Assembly: GCA_964494505.1 (NCBI GenBank) | Contig: CAZBRO010000001.1 | Coordinates: 404,728 to 468,727 of the forward strand | DNA length: 64,000 nt | From: CAIYRG01 sp964494505 | GTDB taxonomy: Bacteria > Pseudomonadota > Alphaproteobacteria > Micropepsales > Micropepsaceae | Direction of reading: 5' to 3' | Shown: in pieces, positions 9,282 through 18,291 of the stretch | Layout of the letters: every line of letters begins with the position of its first letter | Position numbering within the stretch: position 1 is the first letter of the stretch | Program-made: the position numbers and the translations under genes | Notes under the pieces: generated by a model | Seen by the model: only the letters and a program-made list of their open reading frames with translations | Database searches by the model: none | Told to the model about the DNA's origin: nothing

Positions 9282-10190
9282 ATGAGTTTCCGTTATGCGT
9301 TCCCGTTGGCGGCTTTGTTAGCCGGTCTTGCCGCGCCCGCTTCGGCTCACGTCGTCCTGTCGCAGCCGATCTTTGAAGCCGGACAAAATTACGCGGCCTT
9401 CTTCAAGATCGAGCATGGCTGCAATGGTTCGCCGACCATTGCCTTGCGCGTGCAGATTCCCGACGGCGTGACCGTGCTCGATACGCCTGCCAAACCGGGC
9501 TGGACGCTGACCGGCGAACGCACGCAGGGCCGGGTCTCCGCCGTGACCTGGCGCGGACAACTGGACGCGAAGACCGCCGATCAGTTCGGCCTCCTCCTCA
9601 AGCTGCCGGCCGGCGAGGGGCCGCTCTATTTTCCCGCGGTACAGCAATGCGAGAAAGGGGAGATGTCGTGGACCGAAACGCCCGCGGCCGGGCGGCCTTG
9701 GGGCGATCTCAAACGTCCTGCCGTTAAGCTGCAACTAACCGCCGCCAAGACGCCGCCGAGTTACATGGCTGGCTCCATCATGATCGAGCAACCCTGGAGC
9801 GCGGCGACTCCGGGAGGCGCGACGACGGCGGGCGTCTATGCGACGATCATGAATCACGGCGATACCGCCGATACGCTGCTCGGCGGCACAAGTCCGGTTG
9901 CCGGGAAATTCGAAATCCATCAAATGACGAAAACAGATGGCGTCATTAGCATGCGCACGGTTTCGGGCGGCATCGCGATTCCTCCGGGCGCCATGGTGAA
10001 TCTGGGCCCATTGGCGGCTTACCACGTGATGCTGAGCGGGCTGAAAGGGCCGCTCAAGACCGGCACGCATATACCGGCCACTCTCAATTTCGCGAAGGCC
10101 GGCAACGTGCAGGTGCAGATCGAGATCGAGCCGATAGGCTCACGCGGGCCCGCAGGCGCCGGCGCAATGCCGGGCATGGCCCATCCTTAG
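9282..10190 (+). CDS. Fusion of YcnI-like DUF1775 domain and PCuAC copper chaperone
   Basis: A 302-residue exported protein. After a signal peptide ending in ASA, the mature chain starts with His (HVVLSQPIFEAG). In YcnI the N-terminal His of this domain helps bind Cu(II). The first domain (about 23-155) is DUF1775. The second (about 168-285) is PCuAC, with the ligand pattern EIHQM, a Met in VISMRTV, and YHVMLSGL, i.e. the H-x-M...M...H-x-M copper(I) site. The tail is Gly/Met/His rich (GAMPGMAHP). PCuAC proteins deliver copper to cytochrome oxidase, while DUF1775 proteins are linked to copper acquisition. The fusion fits periplasmic hand-over of copper brought in by the upstream receptor. ATG 9282 with GGGAGCAAGCC upstream is the real start. 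Confidence 0.9.
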   Translation: MSFRYAFPLAALLAGLAAPASAHVVLSQPIFEAGQNYAAFFKIEHGCNGSPTIALRVQIPDGVTVLDTPAKPGWTLTGERTQGRVSAVTWRGQLDAKTADQFGLLLKLPAGEGPLYFPAVQQCEKGEMSWTETPAAGRPWGDLKRPAVKLQLTAAKTPPSYMAGSIMIEQPWSAATPGGATTAGVYATIMNHGDTADTLLGGTSPVAGKFEIHQMTKTDGVISMRTVSGGIAIPPGAMVNLGPLAAYHVMLSGLKGPLKTGTHIPATLNFAKAGNVQVQIEIEPIGSRGPAGAGAMPGMAHP

Positions 10191-10194
10191 CGAC

Positions 10195-10782
10195 ATGGAT
10201 TCCAAACCGACCGAACGCCCTTATCACCATGGCGATCTCGCGGCTGCACTCCGCGACGCCGCCCGCGCCATCCTCGCAGAGGAGGGGCTGGCCGCTTTGT
10301 CGCTGCGCTCGGTGGCACGCCGCGCCGGGGTCTCTCACGCAGCGCCCTATCGCCATTACGCGAGTCGCGAGGCGCTGCTCGCCGATGTGGCTGCCGAAGG
10401 CCTCACGCAATTGCGTGCCGAACTGGCGCAGGCGGCCGGCGCGCCGTGCGATCCCGCCGACCGCATCGTCCGGATCGGAGGCGCTTATCTGCGCTTTGCG
10501 GCGCGGCACGAGGGCCTGTTCCGGTTGATGTTGGGTTCCGAACTTCCCAACCGGGGCGATTTTCCAGGTCTTGCCGAAGCCACCCACGCAATCGGCGAAG
10601 ATATCGGCAATGCACTCGGCGACACGGCCGGCGGATTGGCGGTGTGGGCCGCCGTCCATGGGCTTGCGCTGCTGATCCTCGAGAACGTCATCGACCTCGG
10701 ACAGAAGCAGGCGGGCTTGGCGGTTGCACCGTCGCGGGCAGAGATTCTGCTGCGCAGCCTGGTCGAGACGATTAAGGCCTGA
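10195..10782 (+). CDS. TetR/AcrR family transcriptional regulator
   Basis: A 195-residue repressor. The N-terminal helix-turn-helix spans about residues 12-58 and includes AALSLRSVARRAGVSHAAPY followed by RHYASREALL. The C-terminal part contains AAVHGLALL, the WHG-type ligand domain signature in a divergent form. It starts 4 bp after the copper fusion gene and so is probably co-transcribed with the copper cluster. It may control that cluster or something elsewhere; nothing in the sequence names the ligand. Confidence 0.88.
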   Translation: MDSKPTERPYHHGDLAAALRDAARAILAEEGLAALSLRSVARRAGVSHAAPYRHYASREALLADVAAEGLTQLRAELAQAAGAPCDPADRIVRIGGAYLRFAARHEGLFRLMLGSELPNRGDFPGLAEATHAIGEDIGNALGDTAGGLAVWAAVHGLALLILENVIDLGQKQAGLAVAPSRAEILLRSLVETIKA

Positions 10783-10849
10783 ACCTCACGTCACGCCGGC
10801 GTTCGCGTTTGTGATACAGTTCCAATCCGCGAGCCTCTGGGAGCTGGAC

Positions 10850-11110
10850 ATGGCGCGTATCAAGACCGTCCTTGTGTGCGGAAGTTTCGCACTGACTTTC
10901 GCCGCTGGAATTGCAGTTGCCCAGACGATGATGCCGTCCCGCGGCCCGGACCCCGAACTTGCCGCCGCTCAGGAAGCGGTGGATGAGGCCGTCGTGCATC
11001 TGGAGCACGTGCGCAATTCCAACAATCCGGCGAACATGCGCGCGCTCGCATTCCTGGCGCTCGTGCAGGCGCAAATCGAACAGCAGCGCAAAGGGATCGG
11101 CGAACTCTGA
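10850..11110 (+). CDS. Small exported helical protein of unknown function
   Basis: An 86-residue protein. It starts MARIKTVLVCGSFALTFAAG and has a signal peptide that likely ends at AVAQ. The mature part of about 60 residues is largely helical (ELAAAQEAVDEAVVHLEHV, then a second helix rich in Ala/Gln). I do not recognise the family. A ribosome site (GGGAGC) lies 7 bp before the ATG. Its stop codon directly abuts the stop of the convergent hemB. No metal site or lipobox is visible. It may be a periplasmic two-helix protein. Confidence 0.65.
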   Translation: MARIKTVLVCGSFALTFAAGIAVAQTMMPSRGPDPELAAAQEAVDEAVVHLEHVRNSNNPANMRALAFLALVQAQIEQQRKGIGEL

Positions 11111-12112
<1,002 letters not shown>

Positions 12113-12204
12113 GGGGCTTCGACCTGATACGATTTGCGAGACAGCGCACTATAGTCGCTCGCCGTGAGCCTTCAACGTCCTCGCATTTTGCTTACATTGG
12201 CCGC

Positions 12205-13236
12205 ATGGAAAACGACGATATTGTGTTCCGCCGGGAAGGCAGGCTCGGCCATATCACGCTGAACCGCCCCAAGGCGCTCAACGCGCTGACCTATGAGATG
12301 TGTGCGTCGATGCGCGCGCAATTGGGCGGCTGGGCGGCCGATCCGGACATTCACGCTGTTCTGATCGATGCCGTTCCAGGCCGCGCGTTCTGTGCTGGCG
12401 GCGACATCCGCGCCATCTATGACATGGGCCTGCGCCGCGACGGCAGCGCACAAGCTTTTTTCACCACCGAATACCGGCTCAACGCGGCCGTGAAGACCTT
12501 CCCCAAGCCTTACGTCGCGCTGATCGACGGCATCGTCATGGGCGGCGGCGTGGGCGTGTCCATTCACGGCGCCTATCGCGTGGCGGGAGAACATGCCGTG
12601 TTCGCCATGCCGGAGACGGCTATCGGACTTTATCCCGATGTCGGAGGCACCTATGCCTTGCCCCGGCTGCCGGGCGAGCTAGGGATGTATCTCGCGCTCA
12701 CAGGCAGGCGGATCGGCCTTGCCGACATGTACGACGCCGGCATCGCGACCCATTTCATTCCGGCGGAGAATTTCGCCGGTATCGCCACGCATCTTTCGGC
12801 AGGTGAGCCGGCGGGGGCCATCCTTGCGAGCCTTGCGACTGAGCCCGGACCCGCGCCGCTGGCCGCCCATCGGGCCGCCATAGACCGCGCCTTTGCCGCA
12901 CCGTCCGTGGAAGCGGTGATGGAGGCTCTCAATGGGGAAGGCGATTGGGGCAGTGAAACGGCGGCGCTGCTTGCGACCCGCTCGCCCACGAGTCTGAAGC
13001 TCACATTCCGAGCCATGCGCGAAGGGCGGCACTTGGATTTCGAATCCTGCATGAAAATCGAATACCGGCTCACGATGCGCGCGCTGGAAGGCCACGATCT
13101 CTATGAAGGGGTGCGCGCCGCTTTGATCGACAAGGACCAGAAGCCGCTGTGGAAACCCTCCGTGCTTGCCGAGGTCTCGGATGCCGACGTCGATGGCTAT
13201 TTCGCGCCGCTGGGCGCGGACGAATTATCGCTCTGA
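12205..13236 (+). CDS. 3-hydroxyisobutyryl-CoA hydrolase (enoyl-CoA hydratase/isomerase family)
   Basis: A 343-residue crotonase-fold protein. Family marks are HITLNRPKALNALT, the oxyanion-hole segment GRAFCAGGDIRAIYD, GIVMGGGVGVSIHG, and the stretch FAMPETAIGLYPDVGG with the catalytic Glu/Asp pair typical of HIBCH. The C-terminal region (SPTSLKLTFRAM and the CMKIEYRL stretch) is also HIBCH-like rather than a plain hydratase. The enzyme removes CoA from 3-hydroxyisobutyryl-CoA in valine breakdown. No other valine genes are adjacent. Single gene with its own upstream region, divergent from hemB. Confidence 0.88.
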   Translation: MENDDIVFRREGRLGHITLNRPKALNALTYEMCASMRAQLGGWAADPDIHAVLIDAVPGRAFCAGGDIRAIYDMGLRRDGSAQAFFTTEYRLNAAVKTFPKPYVALIDGIVMGGGVGVSIHGAYRVAGEHAVFAMPETAIGLYPDVGGTYALPRLPGELGMYLALTGRRIGLADMYDAGIATHFIPAENFAGIATHLSAGEPAGAILASLATEPGPAPLAAHRAAIDRAFAAPSVEAVMEALNGEGDWGSETAALLATRSPTSLKLTFRAMREGRHLDFESCMKIEYRLTMRALEGHDLYEGVRAALIDKDQKPLWKPSVLAEVSDADVDGYFAPLGADELSL

Positions 13237-13343
13237 TCGGGTCGATTTGGTGCAAAAGCTTAGCCCTCCGCTAAGCCGCCGTTAACGCCCCACTGCTACC
13301 TTGGCGTCTGGGTAATGGCCCCAAAAAATCAAGGGGAAGTGCA

Positions 13344-13853
13344 ATGACGATCGTCACGAAAATGGAATCGGCGGGCAAGCTCGGCCAGGCGGAAAAACTC
13401 AAGCCGAGTTATCTCGAAAGCCTCAACCTCGTGGAACGGCTGCATCGTCAGCTTCTCGACGTGATCAAGGACGAACTGGACCGGCGCGGTGAACGCGTGG
13501 TCAACAGCGTACAGGCGCTGCTGCTGTTCAATATCGGCGATCAGGAATTGACGGCGGGCGAGCTGCGTACGCGCGGCCATTATCTCGGTTCGAACGTCTC
13601 CTATAACCTCAAGAAGCTGGTGGAATCGGGCTATATCCACCACGAGCGCTCCGATGTGGACCGCCGTTCGGTGCATGTCAGCCTGACCGACAAGGGTCTG
13701 GAGATCCGCCATATGGTGGCCAAGCTGTTCGACCGCCATCTCGACTCTATTGAGGCCGTGGGCAACGTGACGAGCGAGGATTTCGAATCGCTGAACACGT
13801 CCTTGCGCCGGCTTGAGCGGTTCTGGCTCGACCAGGTCCGCTACCGCCTCTGA
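13344..13853 (+). CDS. LdtR-like MarR family winged-helix regulator
   Basis: A 169-residue regulator with a winged helix that includes QELTAGELRTRGHYLGSNVSYNLKKLVESG (DNA-contact helix in the middle) and the wing DVDRRSVHVSLTDKG. The long N-terminal helices and the GSNVSYNLKKL recognition helix match the LdtR subgroup known from alphaproteobacteria, where it controls L,D-transpeptidase and stress-tolerance genes. No transpeptidase gene is near. A small hairpin with arms GCTTAG and CTAAGC lies upstream, before a run of A's and the GGGGAAG ribosome site. Subgroup assignment is from memory of the family pattern. Confidence 0.8.
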   Translation: MTIVTKMESAGKLGQAEKLKPSYLESLNLVERLHRQLLDVIKDELDRRGERVVNSVQALLLFNIGDQELTAGELRTRGHYLGSNVSYNLKKLVESGYIHHERSDVDRRSVHVSLTDKGLEIRHMVAKLFDRHLDSIEAVGNVTSEDFESLNTSLRRLERFWLDQVRYRL

Positions 13854-13935
13854 TCGCGGTTTCGCTCCGGCTTAACCTCGTTCAGTCGCGACTCATTCTC
13901 AACTACAAGATTTTTCGCGCAGACTCACGCGATCC

Positions 13936-13949
13936 TGTGACAATTCACA
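13936..13949. promoter_or_regulatory. Candidate CRP/FNR-family operator upstream of hemA
   Basis: The inverted repeat TGTGACAATTCACA has five-base arms TGTGA and TCACA with a four-base spacer, about 80 bp before the hemA start. A four-base spacer is the FNR-type geometry, whereas the arms look more CRP-like. In several alphaproteobacteria hemA is controlled by an FNR homologue, so the position makes sense. This is a single site found by eye. Confidence 0.4.
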
Positions 13950-14030
13950 TGCGCGCGGGAACCGAGTTGGGCTATCCTCATCGCTTGCCGTCGTATAGAA
14001 GAACGGTCGAGCCGGGGAGAGTAGGGACCA

Positions 14031-15248
14031 ATGCCGTTCGCGTACGGCCACATTTTCAAGGATAATCTGGCGAAGCTGAAGCGCGAAGGCCGCTATCGGA
14101 TTTTTGCCGATATCCTGCGCCAACAGGGCGACTTCCCCTCCGCCGTCCACCACACCTCCAATGGTACCCGCCCTATTACGGTGTGGTGCAGCAACGATTA
14201 CCTCTGCATGGGCCAGAACACCAAGGTGATGGCCGCCATGAAGGAGGCGATCGACAAGGCTGGCGCCGGCTCGGGCGGCACCCGGAACATCTCGGGCACG
14301 CATCATTTCCATGTCGAGCTGGAGCGGGAACTCGCCGATCTGCACGGCAAGGAATCCGCGCTTCTGTTCACATCGGGCTTTGTCTCGAACGAGGCGACGC
14401 TGTCGACCCTGGCGCGCCTGCTGCCGGGCTGCATCTTCTTCTCCGACGAGCTGAACCACGCCTCGATGATCGAAGGGATGCGCCATTCGGGTGCGGAGAA
14501 GCGCATCTATCGCCACAACGACATGGCGCATCTGGACGAGCTCTTGAAGGCCGCGCCTGGGCATGCGCCCAAGATCATCTGCTTTGAATCCGTCTACTCC
14601 ATGGAAGGCGATTTCGGGCAGATCGGAAAGATTTGCGATCTCGCCGAAAAATATGGCGCCATGACCTATCTCGATGAGGTGCATGGCGTGGGCCTTTACG
14701 GTCCGCGCGGCGGCGGCGTTGCCGAGCGCGACGGCGTGATGGACCGCGTCGACATCATCGAAGGCACGCTGGCCAAAGCGTTCGGCGTCATGGGCGGCTA
14801 CATCACTGGGACGACCGCGATCACCGATTGTGTCCGCTCGTTTGCTTCAGGCTTCATCTTCACGACTTCGATCCCGCCCGCCATTGCGGCAGGCGCGCTC
14901 GCCGCGATCCGGCATCTGAAAGCGAGCAATGTCGAGCGCGAGGGTTTGCGGGAACGCGCCGCGCGGCTGAAGGGTCTGCTCGGCAAACGCAACGTGCCGC
15001 TGATCGATTCGCCGAGCCATATCGTCCCGGTGCTGGTGGGCGATGCGGCCCTTTGCAAGGTCGTGTCCGACGAGCTGCTCTTTACGCATGGCGTCTATGT
15101 GCAGCCGATCAATTTCCCGACCGTGCCGCGCGGCACGGAGCGGTTGCGCATCACGCCCTCGCCCCTGCATACCGACGCCCAGATGGACCATCTGGTCGAA
15201 GCCATCGACACGGTGTGGACGGCGCTGAGGCTTCGCCGCGCCGCCTGA
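14031..15248 (+). CDS. hemA: 5-aminolevulinate synthase
   Basis: A 405-residue PLP enzyme that condenses glycine and succinyl-CoA, the C4 (Shemin) entry to haem typical of alphaproteobacteria. Landmarks in order are VWCSNDYLCMG (about 51-61), GSGGTRNISGTHHFHVELE, the Asp of YLDEVHGVGLYG that pairs with the pyridine nitrogen, and the PLP-binding Lys249 in IIEGTLAKAFGVMGGY. The end contains the RLRITPSPLHT segment. A strong purine-rich ribosome site (GGGGAGAGTAGGG) precedes the ATG. A CRP/FNR-like palindrome lies upstream. The small gene that follows starts 13 bp later and is likely co-transcribed. Confidence 0.97.
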   Translation: MPFAYGHIFKDNLAKLKREGRYRIFADILRQQGDFPSAVHHTSNGTRPITVWCSNDYLCMGQNTKVMAAMKEAIDKAGAGSGGTRNISGTHHFHVELERELADLHGKESALLFTSGFVSNEATLSTLARLLPGCIFFSDELNHASMIEGMRHSGAEKRIYRHNDMAHLDELLKAAPGHAPKIICFESVYSMEGDFGQIGKICDLAEKYGAMTYLDEVHGVGLYGPRGGGVAERDGVMDRVDIIEGTLAKAFGVMGGYITGTTAITDCVRSFASGFIFTTSIPPAIAAGALAAIRHLKASNVEREGLRERAARLKGLLGKRNVPLIDSPSHIVPVLVGDAALCKVVSDELLFTHGVYVQPINFPTVPRGTERLRITPSPLHTDAQMDHLVEAIDTVWTALRLRRAA

Positions 15249-15261
15249 TGGGCCCCCTCTA

Positions 15262-15459
15262 ATGGGCAAGCTCCGCAGCGCCCGCGGACGCGAGGTCCTG
15301 ATCGAGATCGTGACGTTGGGCGCCTACGCCAAGGCGAGCGCGATCGATTCGGCGACCGGCACGGAAGTATCGGTTGCCGGTCCGGCCTCCGCCCCGCGCG
15401 CGAGTCTCGAAGCCGCTGTCCTCCAGAAGCTGGAATTCGTGCTGAAGAAGCGGGGTTAA
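15262..15459 (+). CDS. Small conserved alphaproteobacterial protein downstream of hemA
   Basis: A 65-residue protein with no signal or membrane segment. The core GREVLIEIVTLGAYAKASAIDSATGTEVSV and AVLQKLEFVLKKRG suggest a small alpha/beta fold of two or three strands and one helix. I recall similar short proteins in other alphaproteobacteria but cannot give a function. It begins 13 bp after the hemA stop, and its 3' end overlaps the convergent mucR by 4 bp. Its conserved look and coupling to hemA support a real gene. Confidence 0.65.
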   Translation: MGKLRSARGREVLIEIVTLGAYAKASAIDSATGTEVSVAGPASAPRASLEAAVLQKLEFVLKKRG

Positions 15460-15902
15460 CCTTTGCGCCGGCGGCTCGATGACGAAGCCGTCCGTCCGAG
15501 CCCGATCTTCTTGGCAAACTCGGAGCGCTGGGCGGCGTAATTGGGCGCCACCATCGGATAATCGGCCGGCAGGCCCCATTTGGCGCGGTATTCTTCCGGG
15601 GTCATATTGTAGTTGGAGCGGAGATAGCGCTTCAGCATCTTCAGCCTTTTGCCGTCCTCCAGGCACACGATGTAGTCGGCGTTGACCGACCGCTTCACCG
15701 GCACCGCAGGCTTCTGGCCCGTCTGAATCTCGCTCTGGAAGGTGCCGCTGAGCCCGCCCAAAGTGCTGTGAACGCTCTTGATCATGGCCGGAACTTCGGA
15801 GACCGGAATAGGATTGTTGCTGACATAGGCCGCAACGATCTCGGTGGCCAATTTGAGGACCTCATCCGACTTCAGGGACTGATGGTCTGAATTCTGGGCC
15901 AT
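15456..15902 (-). CDS. Ros/MucR family transcriptional regulator with altered zinc-finger ligands
   Basis: A 148-residue DNA-binding protein. The family core YIVCLEDGKRLKMLKRYL (about 77-94), MTPEEYRAKWGLPADYPMVA and AKKIGLG is clear. In Ros the finger uses two Cys and two His. Here Cys80 is kept, but the second Cys position is Asp83 and the His positions read Tyr93 and Asn/Tyr. Some rhizobial family members (Mesorhizobium Ml proteins) fold without metal, so the protein may be functional and zinc-free. MucR proteins bind AT-rich DNA in an H-NS-like manner and control surface polysaccharides, motility and cell cycle. The N-terminal oligomerisation region (1-55) is present. Confidence 0.9.
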   Translation of the reverse strand: MAQNSDHQSLKSDEVLKLATEIVAAYVSNNPIPVSEVPAMIKSVHSTLGGLSGTFQSEIQTGQKPAVPVKRSVNADYIVCLEDGKRLKMLKRYLRSNYNMTPEEYRAKWGLPADYPMVAPNYAAQRSEFAKKIGLGRTASSSSRRRKG

Positions 15903-16269
15903 ATCTGAAAACTCCGGCGGCAGACATCGAATACTTGAGCCAGTGGTTTATGCACTCGATTCGCGGGAAATCAAGATTAACGGGCGGTATTCTCCTGCCT
16001 TGCGTCAAATATCCGTGAAACTAACACTGTTCGGAGCCAAGGAAACGAGTGCCTTTTTTTCAGGCAATTCGTTATTCGTCTTCATCTGCTGATGCCCCGA
16101 TTTCCGAAGTATCGGTGGATGCGATCCATTCTTGACGGGCCTCCTCCCCGAACAGCGCCCGCAACAGAAAGATTTTTCTGCAAGCCAAGCCGCGATTGTT
16201 CGTGCGCGGGCGCAAGATTTGGTAAAGGGTCTCCCCTACGGCACAACACGAGTGTTTAAGGAGAGTTCC
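15903..16269. other. Intergenic region between mucR and glyA (367 bp)
   Basis: No convincing gene. It must hold the divergent promoters of mucR and glyA. A run of seven T's at about 16053-16060 is flanked by TGCCT and AGGCA, forming a small hairpin. The ribosome site of glyA (AAGGAGAG) ends the region. I see no riboswitch that I can support. Confidence 0.5.
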
Positions 16270-17550
16270 ATGGGATCGAGCGAGGGTTTCTTCACCAGGG
16301 GCGTGGCGGACGCCGACCCAGAGCTCGCCTCGGCCATTGCCAAGGAACTCAAGCGCCAGCAGGAAAAGATCGAGCTTATCGCCTCTGAGAACATCGTCTC
16401 CCGCGCCGTGCTCGACGCGCAAGGCTCGGTGCTCACCAACAAATACGCCGAAGGCTATCCCGGCAGGCGCTACTACGGTGGCTGCGAATATGTGGACATC
16501 GCTGAGAATATCGCCATCGAGCGCGTATGCCGGCTGTTCGAATGCAGCTTCGCCAATGTCCAGCCTCATTCCGGCGCTCAGGCCAACCAGGCTGTGTTCT
16601 TTGCGCTGCTGCAGCCGGGCGATACCTTCATGGGGCTTAACCTCGCCTCGGGCGGACACCTGACGCACGGCTCGCCGGTCAACATGTCGGGCAAATGGTT
16701 CAAGCCGGTCCCCTACAATGTGCGCCGCCAGGACCACCGCATCGACATGGACGAGGTCGAAGCGCTCGCCAAGGAGCACAAGCCGAAGCTCATCGTCACC
16801 GGCGGGTCGGCCTATCCCCGCATCATCGATTTCGCGCGGTTTCGCGCGATCGCTGATTCCGTCGGCGCCCTTCTCATGGTCGACATGGCCCATTTCGCCG
16901 GTTTGGTGGCGGGCGGTGCCCATCCCAATCCGCTCGACCACGCCCATGTGGCGACCACCACCACGCACAAGACTCTGCGCGGCCCCCGCGGCGGCGTGAT
17001 TCTCGCGCGCGATCCCGATCTCGGGAAGAAGATCAATTCCGCGGTCTTTCCGGGGCTGCAGGGCGGGCCGTTGATGCATGTGATCGCGGCCAAGGCAGTT
17101 GCCTTCGGCGAGGCGCTGAAGGCTGAATTCAAGACCTACGCCAGGAACGTCGTCGAGAATGCACAGGCGCTGGCCGAAACGCTCAAGGCGCGCGGCCTCG
17201 ACATCGTCTCGGGCGGCACCGATACCCACCTGATGCTGGTCGATCTGCGGCCCAAAAAGGTAACCGGCCGCGCCGCCGAACGCGCGCTCGACCGCGCCAA
17301 CATGACCTGCAACAAGAACGCGATTCCCTTCGACACCGAAAAGCCTGCCATCACGTCGGGCATCCGCCTGGGTTCCCCTGCCGGCACCACGCGCGGCTTC
17401 GGACCGGCCGAATTCCGCGACATCGGCGCCATGATCGTCGAAGTCCTCGACGGGATTGCCGCCAAAGGTGAAGAGGGCGATCCGGCGATTGAAGAGAGCG
17501 TGAAAAACCGCGTCCTCGAACTTTGCCGCCGCTTTCCGATTTATCCTTAG
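16270..17550 (+). CDS. glyA: Serine hydroxymethyltransferase
   Basis: A 426-residue PLP enzyme that interconverts serine and glycine with tetrahydrofolate and supplies one-carbon units. Visible landmarks are ELIASENIVSRAVLDAQGS, the substrate-site segment NKYAEGYPGRRYYGGCEYVD, the DMAHFAGLVAGGAHPNP stretch with the PLP-contacting Asp, and Lys234 in ATTTTHKTLRGPRGG, which forms the Schiff base. The reading frame is open upstream, but only the ATG at 16270 has a good ribosome site and gives the standard N-terminus. The glycine produced may feed the nearby hemA reaction. nrdR follows 10 bp later. Confidence 0.97.
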   Translation: MGSSEGFFTRGVADADPELASAIAKELKRQQEKIELIASENIVSRAVLDAQGSVLTNKYAEGYPGRRYYGGCEYVDIAENIAIERVCRLFECSFANVQPHSGAQANQAVFFALLQPGDTFMGLNLASGGHLTHGSPVNMSGKWFKPVPYNVRRQDHRIDMDEVEALAKEHKPKLIVTGGSAYPRIIDFARFRAIADSVGALLMVDMAHFAGLVAGGAHPNPLDHAHVATTTTHKTLRGPRGGVILARDPDLGKKINSAVFPGLQGGPLMHVIAAKAVAFGEALKAEFKTYARNVVENAQALAETLKARGLDIVSGGTDTHLMLVDLRPKKVTGRAAERALDRANMTCNKNAIPFDTEKPAITSGIRLGSPAGTTRGFGPAEFRDIGAMIVEVLDGIAAKGEEGDPAIEESVKNRVLELCRRFPIYP

Positions 17551-17560
17551 GGGGAAAAGA

Positions 17561-18022
17561 ATGCGCTGCCCGTTCTGCGGACATGACGATACACAGGTGA
17601 AAGACAGCCGGCCCTCGGACGACAATGCCGCCATCCGGCGCCGCCGGCTGTGCCCGGCCTGCGGCGGGCGCTTTACGACATTCGAGCGCGTGCAATTGCG
17701 CGAGCTGACGGTGGTGAAAAAGGCCGGCCGGCGTGAGCCGTTCGACCGCGAGAAGCTGGAGCGCGCGATCCACCATGCGCTGCGGAAACGGCCCGTGGAA
17801 CCCGAGCGGGTCGAGCGCATGATCACGGGCATCGTGCGGCGGCTGGAAAGCCTCGGCGAGAACGAGATTCCGTCCAACATGATCGGCGAACTGGTGATGC
17901 AGGCGCTCTCCTCCTTGGACAAGGTCGCCTATATCCGCTTTGCATCGGTGTATAAGAATTTCCGCGAGGCCAAGGATTTCGAGGCGTTCGTGGGCGAGCT
18001 CTCCGGCGGCGAGCGGGATTGA
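17561..18022 (+). CDS. nrdR: Transcriptional repressor NrdR
   Basis: A 153-residue repressor of ribonucleotide reductase genes. The N-terminal zinc ribbon has Cys3, Cys6, Cys31 and Cys34 (MRCPFCGHDD and LCPACGGRF). The ATP-cone domain follows (about 49-139), starting VVKKAGRREPFDREKLERAI, and senses ATP/dATP. The gene lies 10 bp after glyA, a common alphaproteobacterial order, usually followed by ribD. Here a repeat element and a small unknown gene separate it from ribD. Confidence 0.97.
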   Translation: MRCPFCGHDDTQVKDSRPSDDNAAIRRRRLCPACGGRFTTFERVQLRELTVVKKAGRREPFDREKLERAIHHALRKRPVEPERVERMITGIVRRLESLGENEIPSNMIGELVMQALSSLDKVAYIRFASVYKNFREAKDFEAFVGELSGGERD

Positions 18023-18036
18023 TTCAGCTTTTGGGT

Positions 18037-18167
18037 CCTCCCCTGCGAAGCGGGGGAGGTGGCGCGCAGCGCCGGAGGGGGCGAGTTTAGGCGGAATTGA
18101 AACGAGCATTGCTGTGGCCGCCCCCTCCACCGCCTCTGGCGGTCCCCTTCCCCCGTGAACGGGGGAG
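18037..18167. repeat. REP-like composite inverted repeat between nrdR and ribD
   Basis: An imperfect 130-bp palindrome. Each end carries a hairpin (CCTCCCC/GGGGAGG at 18037-18059 and a CTTCCCCC/GGGGGAG hairpin at about 18147-18167). An inner pair, GGAGGGGGCG (18074-18083) and CGCCCCCTCC (18119-18128), is exactly complementary. Elements of this look are dispersed in alphaproteobacterial intergenic regions. It could stop or attenuate transcription from nrdR. Confidence 0.7.
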
Positions 18168-18291
18168 GATCAATGAGTACAGCAGGCCGCGTGATAGGGC
18201 GGGCCATTCCCCCGTCCCGATGCGTTTTGCTATGCTCAACGCATCGATTTCCCTGTGTGGGGGCGGCCTGCCCCCCTATTCGGAAGCACAA

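Noticed and set aside
16072..17922. A 616-codon minus-strand frame over glyA and nrdR
   Set aside because: It is antisense to two firmly identified genes and its translation is low-complexity without motifs.
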